Below are positions 49,598 through 58,366 of a DNA stretch of 64,000 nt, in pieces. The number at the start of each line of letters is the position of its first letter. The first letter of the stretch is position 1. The DNA is from Erythrobacter colymbi. GTDB lineage: Bacteria; Pseudomonadota; Alphaproteobacteria; Sphingomonadales; Sphingomonadaceae. A program made the position numbers and the translations under genes. The notes beneath the pieces were generated by a model. The model was not told where the DNA came from and made no database searches. It saw only the letters and a program-made list of their open reading frames with translations. The stretch is from assembly GCF_002155685.1 (NCBI RefSeq), contig NZ_MUYK01000004.1, forward strand, positions 186,001 to 250,000, in the 5' to 3' direction.

Positions 49598-50593
49598 TCA
49601 GCCATTCAGCAGGCGGGCGACATGGGCAGCATGGTAGGTAAGGACACCGCTGCACCCGGCGCGCTTGAAGGCGATCAGCTTCTCCAGCACCAGCGCATCG
49701 CGGTCGCCGATCCCGGCAGCCTGCGCGGCCTCGATCATCGCGTACTCGCCGGACACCTGATAGGCGAAGACCGGCACGTCGAAGCGCTGCTTCACGCGGT
49801 AAATGATGTCGAGATAGGCGAGGCCCGGCTTCACCATCACCGAATCCGCGCCCTCCGCGATGTCGAGCGCGACTTCGCGCATCGCCTCGTCGGCGTTGGC
49901 GGGGTCCATTTGGTAGGCCTTCTTGTCACCCTTGAGCAGCCCGCCCGAGCCAACCGCATCGCGGAACGGGCCGTAGAAGGCGCTCGCATATTTGGCGGCA
50001 TAGGACATGATCTGGACGTTGGGGTGCCCGTTCATCTCGAGCGCCATGCGGATCGCCTTGATCCGGCCGTCCATCATGTCGGAGGGCGCGATGATGTCCG
50101 CCCCCGCATTCGCCTGGTTCACCGCCTGGTCGACCAGCACGGCGACGGTCTCGTCGTTCACGACATAGCCGGTTTCATCGATCAGCCCGTCCTGCCCGTG
50201 GCTGGTGTAGGGATCGAGCGCCACGTCGGTGAGCACGCCGATATCGTGGCCGCAGGCGTCCTTGATGGCGCGGATCGCCTGGCACATCAGGTTGTCAGGG
50301 TTGTGCGCCTCGGCCCCGTCATCGCTGCGCAGGTCATGCGGCGTGTTGGGGAACAGCGCGACCACCGGAATGCCAAGGTCCACCGCCTCCTTCGCGCGCG
50401 CCACGATGCCATCGACCGACCAGCGCGAGACGCCCGGCAGCGTCTTGATCGGCTCCTCCACGCCCTTGCCCGCCGTCACGAACAGCGGCCAGATCAGGTC
50501 CGCCGGGGTGACGAGGTTCTCGCGGTGCAGCGCGCGGCTCCAGCCGTGGGCACGTGTGCGGCGCAGGCGGGTGTTGGGATAGCTTCCGGTCAT
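49598..50593 (-). CDS. hemB: Delta-aminolevulinic acid dehydratase (porphobilinogen synthase)
   Basis: A 331-residue enzyme that condenses two ALA molecules to porphobilinogen in heme synthesis. The Schiff-base lysines are in SYAAKYASAFYGPF and VMVKPGLAYLD. The zinc-binding cysteine cluster of E. coli/human enzymes is replaced: the region reads LTDVALDPYTSHGQDG, as in magnesium-dependent forms such as Pseudomonas. The allosteric Mg segment is present. The ATG at 50593 (MTGSYPNTRLRR) is normal. It follows the M23 peptidase gene by 45 bases and leads the overlapping acetyltransferase genes. Confidence 0.95.
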   Translation of the reverse strand: MTGSYPNTRLRRTRAHGWSRALHRENLVTPADLIWPLFVTAGKGVEEPIKTLPGVSRWSVDGIVARAKEAVDLGIPVVALFPNTPHDLRSDDGAEAHNPDNLMCQAIRAIKDACGHDIGVLTDVALDPYTSHGQDGLIDETGYVVNDETVAVLVDQAVNQANAGADIIAPSDMMDGRIKAIRMALEMNGHPNVQIMSYAAKYASAFYGPFRDAVGSGGLLKGDKKAYQMDPANADEAMREVALDIAEGADSVMVKPGLAYLDIIYRVKQRFDVPVFAYQVSGEYAMIEAAQAAGIGDRDALVLEKLIAFKRAGCSGVLTYHAAHVARLLNG

Positions 50594-50638
50594 GGCTGCG
50601 AGACTTACGCCCAATCGCCGCTTTACGACAAGTGATCG

Positions 50639-52429
50639 TTACAGCTTGCGCTTCGGCGCGGCAGCGGCGGGCGCGGGCTTGCGGGCGGTATCGACCTTCT
50701 GGATCTCGCGCACCGGAGCCTTGGTCTCGTTCGGCAGCGGGGCGAGATCCTGCAGCGCCGCGCCCACCTCGACCTCCTTCAGCTTGATCAGCTGGCGCTG
50801 GAAGTCGATCAGCTCGGTGCCCGAAAGCAGCGCGCGGCTGACGAACTGGACGGTGGCCGGATTGATCACCTGCCCGCCGCGATACATCTCGTAATGGAGA
50901 TGCGGCCCGGTCGAGAGGCCGGTCGATCCGACATAGCCGATCACCTGCCCGCGCCGCACCTGCATTCCGGCGCGCACCGCCATCTGGCTCATGTGGCAAT
51001 AGCGGGTCGAGAGGCCGCCGCCGTGCTCCAGCCGCACCGCGATGCCGCAACCGGCAGCGCGGCCCGCGCTGGTCACGCGGCCATCGCTGACCGCGACGAT
51101 CGGCGTGCCGTAGCTCGCCTTGAAGTCCATCCCCGCGTGCATCCGCATGTAGCCGAGGATCGGGTGGCGGCGCATCCCGAAGTTCGAGGTGATCGGCCCC
51201 GGCACCGGCGCCAGCAGCCCGCGGCGCTGTTCGCCCACACCCGAAGCCTCGTAGAACCGCCCGTCCGAGCCCCAGCGCATCAGCTGCGTGCGCGCCCGGC
51301 CGTTGCGGTCGACCCCGGCGTAGAGCAGCTGCCCCGCCTGCCGCTCGCCCGTCGCCGCGCGGCGATAGGCGAGTATGATGTCGAACTCGTCCGAGGGGCG
51401 CAGCTCGCGCTCCATGTCGATCTGCGCGTCGAGCGCTTTCAGATATTCCTGCACCGCGCTCGCCGGGACGCCCGCCTGCCGCATCGAGCGGTAGAGGCTG
51501 GTGCCGACCACGCCGCGCACCCGCAGCGGGGTCTCGTCGACGCGGATGACATTGCGTTGCAGCGCCAGCGGGCCGGAGGGGATCACCGGCGTGCCATCGG
51601 GATTGACCTCGCCCACGCCCGGGCGGGCCAGCGCCAGTTCGAGATCGAAACGCGCGCGGAAGGAAAGGCTGTCGAGCGGGCGCGGCTGGCCCGGCGCGGT
51701 GCGGCGGCCGAGGACGAGGTCCATCTGCGTGCCCGACTGGATATCGCCCACCGCGACCGCCTGCCCGACCAGCGCCGCGGCGCGGTCGATATCGTCGCCC
51801 GCCACGCCCGCACGCCGCAGCATCGAGGCGAAGCTGTCACCCGGTGCGAGGGTGACGACCATCTGGATCTGCGGCCGCTCGGGCGCGCTCTTGAGCGGGA
51901 TCACCGCCGCCGTCGGCCCCATGCGCCGGCCGCTGTCGGCCCCGAGCGCGAGCGGCAGGATCATCTGGCTGCGCATCTCGCTCGTCACATCCTCGCTCTG
52001 CGGCATCGCGGGGCGGGCTTCGAGGGGGGTGAGATCGGGCCAGAAGGCCAGCGCCACCGCGCCCAGCCCCACCATCGTCCCCAACCCGCGCAGCCAGCGG
52101 CGGCTGCCGATGTCCTCGGCAAGGTCAGGGGCGATATCGAGCCTGTCGAACCAGCGCGAGGCGTCAAGACGCCAGGCCTCGTAGCGCTCTCCATAGCCCG
52201 CCAGCCGCGCCATCAGGCGGCGCTTCAGGCGCTGGGAGGCGGTCGGCCCGGCGAGCTTCTTCGAATTGCGCAGATAGGGCAGCAGCTCGCGCGCGGTCTC
52301 GTGATCGATCGGGGCCTGCACGACGACCAGCGCACGGCTCTCGCCGGCGGACGCGCTGTCGCCGGGCGAGCCTTCCGGCTCCTCGCCGGGATCGCCTGCG
52401 TCATTCACTTTGCGCGCGTGATCCAACAT
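50639..52429 (-). CDS. M23 family metallopeptidase, membrane-anchored (OpgM/MepM-like)
   Basis: A 596-residue envelope endopeptidase. Residues 1–110 are cytoplasmic and charged; one helix (TMVGLGAVALAFWPDL, ~113–130) crosses the membrane. A LysM/OapA-like region follows (VVTLAPGDSFASMLRRAG). The C-terminal M23 domain has complete zinc ligands (MRMHAGMDFKASYG and GPHLHYEMYRGGQVINP) and is followed by a ~70-residue tail. It resembles MepM/ShyA-type DD-endopeptidases needed for cell-wall growth. It heads the minus-strand operon containing hemB; the divergent region contains a near-consensus CtrA box. Confidence 0.88.
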   Translation of the reverse strand: MLDHARKVNDAGDPGEEPEGSPGDSASAGESRALVVVQAPIDHETARELLPYLRNSKKLAGPTASQRLKRRLMARLAGYGERYEAWRLDASRWFDRLDIAPDLAEDIGSRRWLRGLGTMVGLGAVALAFWPDLTPLEARPAMPQSEDVTSEMRSQMILPLALGADSGRRMGPTAAVIPLKSAPERPQIQMVVTLAPGDSFASMLRRAGVAGDDIDRAAALVGQAVAVGDIQSGTQMDLVLGRRTAPGQPRPLDSLSFRARFDLELALARPGVGEVNPDGTPVIPSGPLALQRNVIRVDETPLRVRGVVGTSLYRSMRQAGVPASAVQEYLKALDAQIDMERELRPSDEFDIILAYRRAATGERQAGQLLYAGVDRNGRARTQLMRWGSDGRFYEASGVGEQRRGLLAPVPGPITSNFGMRRHPILGYMRMHAGMDFKASYGTPIVAVSDGRVTSAGRAAGCGIAVRLEHGGGLSTRYCHMSQMAVRAGMQVRRGQVIGYVGSTGLSTGPHLHYEMYRGGQVINPATVQFVSRALLSGTELIDFQRQLIKLKEVEVGAALQDLAPLPNETKAPVREIQKVDTARKPAPAAAAPKRKL

Positions 52430-52526
52430 CCCTGCCCCGTGGCGATGCCCTGTCGGGGCAATCATGGCGCAGCCCGCAGGCACGCCCCAAGGCCCTGTCT
52501 TGTCGCATTTTGATGCCAGAACAAAG

Positions 52527-52541
52527 TAAATCCGGCGTTAA
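52527..52541. promoter_or_regulatory. Near-consensus CtrA box between the M23 peptidase and helicase genes
   Basis: On the minus strand TTAA-CGCCGGA-TTTA: a TTAA-N7-TTAA motif with one mismatch, about 100 bases upstream of both starts. CtrA is inhibited by SciP, which is encoded in this window. Single-site match; base composition makes such sites uncommon but not rare. Confidence 0.35.
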
Positions 52542-52649
52542 CCAGCGACGAGTTGCTGCCCCTGTGCGATAAGGTGTTGTGCGTAGATGCCCCGGAGCCT
52601 GCCGCATGGCCTTGCCCCCCACCGGCAAGCCTGACAGAACCGCCCGGTC

Positions 52650-55442
52650 GTGACCTTCCCCCCACCTTCCAAGCCCGGCGACGACAGCCGCGTCCGCGCC
52701 GTGCTCGGCCCGACCAACACGGGCAAGACGCATCTCGCGATCGAGCGGATGTGCGGGCACTCCTCGGGCATGATGGGCTTCCCGCTGCGCCTGCTGGCGC
52801 GCGAGGTCTATGACCGGGTGCGGGCGTTGAAGGGCGACAAGCAGGTCGCCCTCATCACCGGCGAGGAACGGATCGAGCCGCCCGACGCCCGCTATTTCCT
52901 CTGCACCGCCGAGGCCATGCCGCGAAGCACCGGCGAAGTCGCCTTCGTCGCGCTGGACGAGGCGCAATTGGGTGCGGACCCCGAACGCGGGCACATCTTC
53001 ACCGACCGGCTGCTCCATGCGCGCGGCCGCGAGGAGACGATGATCCTCGGCAGCGCCACTCTGGAGCCGATGGTCAAGGCGCTGATCCCCAAGGCCGAGA
53101 TCACCAGCCGCCCGCGCTTTTCCACCCTCAGCCATGCGGGCGTGTGCAAGCTGTCGCGCCTGCCCAAGCGCTCGGCGGTGGTCGCCTTCAGCGTCGAGCA
53201 GGTCTACGCGATGGCGGAAGCGCTGCGGCGCTTCCGCGGCGGGGCGGCGGTGGTGATGGGCGCGCTCTCGCCCGAGACCCGCAACAAGCAGGTCGCAATG
53301 TTCCAGGCGGGCGAGGTCGATTACATCGTCGCCACCGACGCGATCGGCATGGGGCTCAACCTCGACCTCGATCATGTCGCCTTCGCCAGCCTCTCCAAAT
53401 ATGACGGCCGCCGGAAGCGCCGCCTCACCCCGTCCGAGATGGCGCAGATCGCGGGCCGCGCGGGGCGGCACCAGCGCGACGGCACCTTCGGCACGCTCTC
53501 TGGCACCGGCAAGGGGGACGGCGAGCCGCTCCAGTTCACCGACGAGGAAGTCTACGCGATCGAGGAGCACAAGTTCGCGCCCCTCACCCACCTGTTCTGG
53601 CGCGAGGCCGATCCGCGCTTCGATTCGCTGCCGGCCCTGATCGCCGATCTCGAAGCGCGCCCGCAAAACGCGGTGCTGAAGGCCGCGCCCGAGGCGATCG
53701 ACATGGCGGTGCTGCGGCGGCTCGCAGGGGATTCCATCGCCGACTCTGTGCGCGGCGCAGGCTCGGTGCGACGCTTCTGGGAGGCCTGTTCGCTCCCCGA
53801 CTTCCGCAATCTCGGGGTCGAACAGCACGCCCGCTTCGTCGCGCGCTTGTGGGACGACCTGCGCGGAGGGTATCTCGGCGCGGATTTCGTCGCCGCGCGC
53901 ATCGCCGAGCTTGACCGGATGCAGGGCGACATCGACACGCTCCAGGGCCGGATTGCGGCGATTCGCAGCTGGGCCTACATCTGCCAGCGCCCCGACTGGG
54001 TGCTGGCGCGCGACGAAATGGCCGCGCGGGCGCGCGCGGTCGAGGCGAAGCTCTCGGATGCGCTGCACGCGCGGCTGACCGAGCGTTTCGTGAACCGAAG
54101 GACGACTCTCTTGATGAAATCGCTGGGGCAGGATGCGAGTGCGCTGCCCGTCACCCTTGAACCCGATGGCCACCTGACGGTGGAGGGCGAGAGCATCGGG
54201 AGGCTCGAAGGCTTCCGCTTCCATGTCGACCCCTCGGCCGGCGTCGCCGACCGGCGTATGCTGCTGGCGGCGGGCGAGAAGGCTCTGCCCGCGCTGCTCG
54301 CCGAACGCGCCGAGTGGCTGCTGTCGCAGGGCGTCGCCGAGCTGGAGATCAGCGGCGGCGCGATCCGCTGGCAGGGGCGCGCTCTCGCCGAGATCAGCTT
54401 CCCCGGCCATCCGGGCGCGGGCAATTTCGGCACCCCGCGCCTGACGCTGACCCGCGATGTCGCGCTGCTGCCCGATGCGGCGAAGGCGAAGCTCGAGGCG
54501 GGGTTGGCGACATGGCTCGAAAAGCAGCTCGAACCGCTCGAACCGCTGCGCAAGCTTGCCGAGGCCGCGCGCGATCCCAATGCCGGGTCGCAGGCGCGCG
54601 CGCTGGTCATCACCCTGATAGAGGCGCGCGGCGTGATCAGCCGCGAGGAAGCGGGGCTCGAAAACCTGCCCAAGGAGATGCGCCCCTATCTGAGGAAGCT
54701 CGGCGTGACCTTCGGTGCGCTCGACATCTTCGATGCCCCGCTCCTGAAGCCCGCCCCACGGCGGCTGCTCCACGCGCTGGGGCTCGACACCCGCGCGGTG
54801 CAGGAAACGATGCAGCCGGTGCTCGCCGAGGGCAGCTGGGCCAAGGGGCGGCTGCCCGCGGGCTACCGCTATGCCGGGTCGCAGGCGATCCGCGTCGACC
54901 TCGCGGAGAAGATCTTCCGCGCCGCCTTCGAATCGCGCGGCGCGGTGGTCGCGGCGCACCCGAAGGAGCGCAACCGCCCGTTCCGCGTCGATCTGGCGCT
55001 GGCGGTGTCGGTCGGGCTCGAACCCGACAATGCCCGCCGCCTGCTCGGCAGCGCGGGCTTCCGGGTCGAGCGCGCACGTCCGCTGCCCGAAGGCGCGCAG
55101 GGTGCTCCCGCTCCCGACCGCTGGTACTGGCGCCCGCGCCGTCCCGAGGAGCGCGAGGCGCGCCGCGAAGCCAAGCGCGGCGGCGAGCGTCGTCCGGACC
55201 GCAAGGGCAAGCCCGAGCGCGGGAATGCCCCGCGCGGCGAGAAGCGCGAGGATCGGCCTCAGGGCGAATCCCGGAACGAACGGCGTGACGAGCGGCGGAG
55301 CAAGCCCGGTGGCAAGCCCCCGCGTGACGGCTCCCAGCGCGGCTCAGGCCGGCCGCAGACCCCCTCCAGACCCCCGGTCGACACCGGTCCGGCCCGTGCC
55401 GGCGGGGCCTTCGACAAGCTGGCGGACCTGCTCAAGGGATGA
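52650..55442 (+). CDS. SUV3-like DExH RNA helicase
   Basis: A 930-residue superfamily 2 helicase related to mitochondrial SUV3 of the RNA degradosome. Walker A is GPTNTGKTHLAIE (~20–32); motif II reads VALDEAQLGADPERG; motif V/VI regions are ATDAIGMGLNLDLDHVAF and QIAGRAGRHQRDGTFG. After the C-terminal helicase domains a long helical region follows, then ~120 residues of Arg/Lys/Gly/Pro-rich disordered tail, suited to RNA binding. It starts with GTG 52650. The S4 gene overlaps its stop by 4 bases. Confidence 0.88.
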   Translation: MTFPPPSKPGDDSRVRAVLGPTNTGKTHLAIERMCGHSSGMMGFPLRLLAREVYDRVRALKGDKQVALITGEERIEPPDARYFLCTAEAMPRSTGEVAFVALDEAQLGADPERGHIFTDRLLHARGREETMILGSATLEPMVKALIPKAEITSRPRFSTLSHAGVCKLSRLPKRSAVVAFSVEQVYAMAEALRRFRGGAAVVMGALSPETRNKQVAMFQAGEVDYIVATDAIGMGLNLDLDHVAFASLSKYDGRRKRRLTPSEMAQIAGRAGRHQRDGTFGTLSGTGKGDGEPLQFTDEEVYAIEEHKFAPLTHLFWREADPRFDSLPALIADLEARPQNAVLKAAPEAIDMAVLRRLAGDSIADSVRGAGSVRRFWEACSLPDFRNLGVEQHARFVARLWDDLRGGYLGADFVAARIAELDRMQGDIDTLQGRIAAIRSWAYICQRPDWVLARDEMAARARAVEAKLSDALHARLTERFVNRRTTLLMKSLGQDASALPVTLEPDGHLTVEGESIGRLEGFRFHVDPSAGVADRRMLLAAGEKALPALLAERAEWLLSQGVAELEISGGAIRWQGRALAEISFPGHPGAGNFGTPRLTLTRDVALLPDAAKAKLEAGLATWLEKQLEPLEPLRKLAEAARDPNAGSQARALVITLIEARGVISREEAGLENLPKEMRPYLRKLGVTFGALDIFDAPLLKPAPRRLLHALGLDTRAVQETMQPVLAEGSWAKGRLPAGYRYAGSQAIRVDLAEKIFRAAFESRGAVVAAHPKERNRPFRVDLALAVSVGLEPDNARRLLGSAGFRVERARPLPEGAQGAPAPDRWYWRPRRPEEREARREAKRGGERRPDRKGKPERGNAPRGEKREDRPQGESRNERRDERRSKPGGKPPRDGSQRGSGRPQTPSRPPVDTGPARAGGAFDKLADLLKG

Positions 55443-55795
55443 GTGCAAGGGGTGCGACGATCCGGATCGACCGTCTGCTGGTCTATCTCCGCTTCGCCCG
55501 CACCCGCTCCGCCGCCGACGCGCTGATTGCCAACCACGCGGTGCGCTGCAACCGCCAGCACGTGCTGCGCGGCTCGCACGGCGTGCGGGTGGGCGATGTG
55601 CTGACGCTTGCCCTCGGCAGCAATGTCAGGGTGATCGAGATCCTCGCCCTCCCCGACCGCCGCGGCCCGGCCCCGCAGGCGCTTTCCCATTATCGCGAGG
55701 TTGACGGCACAGGACTTGACCCTAAAGGGCAAAACACCATAGGCGCGTCGCGCGTGTCGGGCGCTACGCCCGGTGATCCCGAAGACTCCTCGTGA
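55439..55795 (+). CDS. S4-domain RNA-binding protein (HslR-like)
   Basis: A 118-residue protein with an S4 domain over residues ~8–70 ([22 protein letters not shown] then [17 protein letters not shown]). E. coli HslR (Hsp15) belongs to the same family and rescues stalled 50S–nascent chain complexes. The last 45 residues are low-complexity. Its ATG overlaps the helicase TGA (ATGA, 55439–55442), so both RNA-related proteins are coupled. fdxA starts 10 bases after its stop. Confidence 0.88.
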   Translation: MSARGATIRIDRLLVYLRFARTRSAADALIANHAVRCNRQHVLRGSHGVRVGDVLTLALGSNVRVIEILALPDRRGPAPQALSHYREVDGTGLDPKGQNTIGASRVSGATPGDPEDSS

Positions 55796-55805
55796 AAGAG
55801 CCGCA

Positions 55806-56144
55806 ATGACTTACGTCGTCACCGAAGACTGCATCAAGTGCAAGTACACCGACTGTGTGGAAGTGTGCCCGGTCGACTGTTTCTACGAAGGCGAGAACAT
55901 GCTGGTGATCAATCCCAGCGAGTGCATCGATTGCGGCGTGTGCGAACCGGAATGCCCGGCCGAGGCGATTCTTCCCGATACCGAGGACGGTCTGGAAAAG
56001 TGGCTCGAGCTCAACACGCAGTATTCCGCCGTGTGGCCCAACATCACCAGCCAGAAGGCGCCGCCCGAGGATGCCGACGCGCACAAGGGCGAAAAGGGCA
56101 AGTTCGAGAAGTACTTCAGCGAAGCACCCGGCGACGGCGACTGA
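55806..56144 (+). CDS. fdxA: 7Fe ferredoxin FdxA
   Basis: A 112-residue ferredoxin carrying one [3Fe-4S] and one [4Fe-4S] cluster. The cluster motifs are [17 protein letters not shown] (~10–26) and [12 protein letters not shown] (~42–53). The C-terminal half is the extended helix of FdxA-type proteins ([19 protein letters not shown]). ATG 55806 gives the canonical MTYVVTEDC. Electron partners are unknown. FdxA genes commonly precede carD in alphaproteobacteria, as here. Confidence 0.95.
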   Translation: MTYVVTEDCIKCKYTDCVEVCPVDCFYEGENMLVINPSECIDCGVCEPECPAEAILPDTEDGLEKWLELNTQYSAVWPNITSQKAPPEDADAHKGEKGKFEKYFSEAPGDGD

Positions 56145-56198
56145 TTTTTGCAGCAATCCTTTGCAGGAGCTGGCGTCCGTCAGCCCTTGTAAATCGGC

Positions 56199-56232
56199 GA
56201 CTCGCAATTTTGTTGCAGGCGTGCTATATAAT
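56199..56232 (+). promoter_or_regulatory. carD promoter with GANTC abutting the -35
   Basis: GACTC (56199–56203) directly followed by GCAATT (56204–56209), 17 bases, then TATAAT (56227–56232) with an upstream TG (56222–56223). It lies about 175 bases before the carD ATG, predicting a long, GC-rich leader that contains a CGGGCC…GGCCCG hairpin. No terminator for fdxA is seen between. Confidence 0.6.
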
Positions 56233-56410
56233 GCATCGACCGCGCCGGGCCCCTGGCCCGCGCAGGCGTTGAAACCAGAAAGGCCCGACACCAGCAACCC
56301 CCTAACCGGACGTGTCCACCCGGCGCTCGCCCCGTGAGGGGTAGGGTCGCGCCGCCGGGTCTCTCGTCCGCCCTCCCCGTTGCCAGGTCGGCCGATTGAA
56401 AGGAACGTGC

Positions 56411-56944
56411 ATGGCGAGCACCGCGAACGCATTCACCGTCGGCGATTATGTTGTCTACCCCAAGCACGGCGTGGGCCGGGTGGTTGAACTCCAGAAGGAG
56501 GAAATCGCCGGGATGCAGCTGGAACTCTATGTCCTGCGTTTCGAGAAAGAGCGCATGACTCTCCGCGTGCCGGTCAACAAGGTCGAAGCCATCGGGATGC
56601 GCAAGCTTTCGTCGGACAAGACGCTCAAGCAGGCGATGGAAACCCTCAAGGGCAAGCCCAAGGTGAAGCGCACCATGTGGTCGCGCCGCGCGCAGGAATA
56701 CGAAGCCAAGATCAACTCGGGCGACCTCGTCTCGATCGCCGAAGTGACCCGCGACCTGTTCCGCCCCGAAGACCAGCCCGAGCAGTCCTATTCGGAACGC
56801 CAGATCTTCGAAGCGGCCTCGAGCCGCCTCGCCCGCGAACTGGCGGCGATGGAAGAGACCGACGAGCCCACCGCGCTCGGCAAGATCCTCGACGTGCTGC
56901 GCGAACACGCCCCGCAGTACTACGAAAGCGCCGAGGAAGCGTAA
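56411..56944 (+). CDS. carD: CarD family transcriptional regulator
   Basis: A 177-residue CarD/CdnL protein that binds RNA polymerase β and stabilises promoter open complexes. The N-terminal Tudor-like RNAP-interaction domain is FTVGDYVVYPKHGVGRVVEL to VPVNKVEAIGMRKL (~9–70). The C-terminal DNA-binding helices contain TMWSRRAQEYEAKINSGDLVSIAEV-type sequence, with the conserved Trp. The AAAGGA site 6–7 bases upstream selects ATG 56411. A strong terminator follows. Confidence 0.95.
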   Translation: MASTANAFTVGDYVVYPKHGVGRVVELQKEEIAGMQLELYVLRFEKERMTLRVPVNKVEAIGMRKLSSDKTLKQAMETLKGKPKVKRTMWSRRAQEYEAKINSGDLVSIAEVTRDLFRPEDQPEQSYSERQIFEAASSRLARELAAMEETDEPTALGKILDVLREHAPQYYESAEEA

Positions 56945-56972
56945 GCGCCTCCTCGCTGCAAGCGTACATCAA

Positions 56973-56999
56973 GGGCTGCCCCGCGGGGCGGCCCTTTTT
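56973..56999 (+). terminator. Rho-independent terminator of carD
   Basis: GGGCTGCCCC (56973–56982), loop GC, GGGGCGGCCC (56985–56994), followed by TTTTT. Ten pairs with one wobble. Confidence 0.9.
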
Positions 57000-57023
57000 G
57001 TTTGCGGGGCGGCGCAGGCCCTC

Positions 57024-57093
57024 CCCTAACCCCTCCCGCAAGCGGGAGGGGGACTGAGAAGCACTGATCCACCCCTCCCGCCTGCGGGAGGGG
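57024..57093. repeat. REP-like hairpin doublet, locus 2
   Basis: Two copies of the CCCCTCCCGC/GCGGGAGGGG hairpin: 57030–57051 (loop AA, preceded by the CCCTAA arm) and 57072–57093 (loop CT), 20 bases apart, between the carD terminator and the DUF2807 gene. The unit is the same as at 40353–40439. Confidence 0.75.
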
Positions 57094-57221
57094 AGCGAGA
57101 CTTGGTCGCGCAGCGGCCTAGTCGCAGCTGGGTGGGCCCGCGCAACGCCAGCTGCCACCCCCCTTGCACCCCAACCAATGGTGTATTACATCGGCAATAC
57201 GCTATCGGGAGAGATACGAAG

Positions 57222-58004
57222 ATGACCCACGCCCTCCGCCGCTACCTCACACCCGGTACGCTGGCCGCCATCGCCATGACGCTTGGCGCCTGCGACGGCG
57301 GCGATATCGAGATCAACGGCCAGAAAGGCGTGCCGCTCTCCGAGATCGAGATCGCCGGCCCTCCGCCCGCCAACGTGATGCTCGCCTCGGGCGACACCGT
57401 GATCCTCACCGAGGGCGATACCTTCGCGATCAAGGTTGAGGGGCAGGACACCGATTCCCTGCGCTTCGTGCGCGACAAGGACGTGATCGGCATCAGCCGC
57501 GAGAACGGCTGGAACGGCAACTCCACCGCCACGATCCGCATCACCATGCCCCCGCCCAAGGACATCGTGATCGGCGGCAGCGGCACCATCAAGGCCCAGG
57601 GCCTCGCCAGCACCGCCAACATCAATATCGGCGGAAGCGGCACGGTCGAGTTCGGCAAGGCCGCGAGCGAGAAGCTCGGCATCAACATCGGCGGCAGCGG
57701 AACGGTGCTGGGCGGCTCGGGCACGACCAAGGAGCTCGAGATCCTGATCGGCGGGAGCGGCAAGATCGATCTGCCCGCGCTCAAGGCCGACAAGGCCGAA
57801 GTCACGGTCGGCGGCAGCGGCGATGTTGCCTTCGCCTCGGACGGCACGGTCGAAGCCAATATCGGCGGCGCGGGCGACATCAACGTGACCGGCACCGCCA
57901 AGTGCACCGTCAACGCCTTCGGTTCGGGCACGCTCAACTGCGCGCCGGCCGCCGGCGGCGCGGGCGGGGCGATCCCCGCACCTGCGGCGAAACCCGCCGA
58001 ATAG
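57222..58004 (+). CDS. DUF2807 (head GIN domain) lipoprotein
   Basis: A 260-residue lipoprotein: signal with lipobox LGAC (Cys near residue 24). The mature part is a β-helical DUF2807 domain with repeated GGSG turns (VIGGSGTIKAQGL, NIGGSGTVEFG, LIGGSGKIDL, VGGSGDVAF), each marking one coil. Such proteins probably act as envelope adhesins or scaffolds; none is well characterised. GGGAGAG lies about 10 bases before ATG 57222. The lipoprotein gene at 58046 follows on the same strand. Confidence 0.83.
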   Translation: MTHALRRYLTPGTLAAIAMTLGACDGGDIEINGQKGVPLSEIEIAGPPPANVMLASGDTVILTEGDTFAIKVEGQDTDSLRFVRDKDVIGISRENGWNGNSTATIRITMPPPKDIVIGGSGTIKAQGLASTANINIGGSGTVEFGKAASEKLGINIGGSGTVLGGSGTTKELEILIGGSGKIDLPALKADKAEVTVGGSGDVAFASDGTVEANIGGAGDINVTGTAKCTVNAFGSGTLNCAPAAGGAGGAIPAPAAKPAE

Positions 58005-58045
58005 CGTTTGCCTTATCGCACAATGCGGGTGAGACTGTGCGGGTG

Positions 58046-58366
58046 ATGAACCCGCTCCGTCTCCTCGCGCTTGTCTCCGCCGCGCTCGCCTTGCAGGGTT
58101 GCCTCGCCAAGGCGGCGGTCAATGTCGTGACGCTGCCGGTCCGCGCGGTGAGCGCCGGGGTGGATGCGGCGACCACCAGCCAGTCCGAAGCCGACGAGAA
58201 GCGCGGGCGGGAAATCCGCAAGCGCGAAGAGCGGATCGGCAAGCTCGAGCGCGAATACAACCGGCAACTGGAGCGTTGCCGGATTGGCGATGACGAGGCG
58301 TGCGACGAAGCCCAGGCGCTCAAGGCCGAATGGGAAGCGCTGATCGGCGAGGAACCCGAAGCCTAG
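58046..58366 (+). CDS. Small lipoprotein with coiled-coil domain
   Basis: A 106-residue lipoprotein (lipobox ALQGC, Cys19). After AAVNVVTLPVRAVSAGVDAAT comes a strongly charged helix (EADEKRGREIRKREERIGKL to EYNRQLERC), predicted coiled coil, with two later cysteines (LERCRIGDDEACDEA). Family unknown; possibly tethers or bridges in the periplasm. The frame extends upstream, but ATG 58046 is the one that gives the signal peptide. Its stop overlaps the convergent sua5 stop (CTAG). Confidence 0.7.
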   Translation: MNPLRLLALVSAALALQGCLAKAAVNVVTLPVRAVSAGVDAATTSQSEADEKRGREIRKREERIGKLEREYNRQLERCRIGDDEACDEAQALKAEWEALIGEEPEA

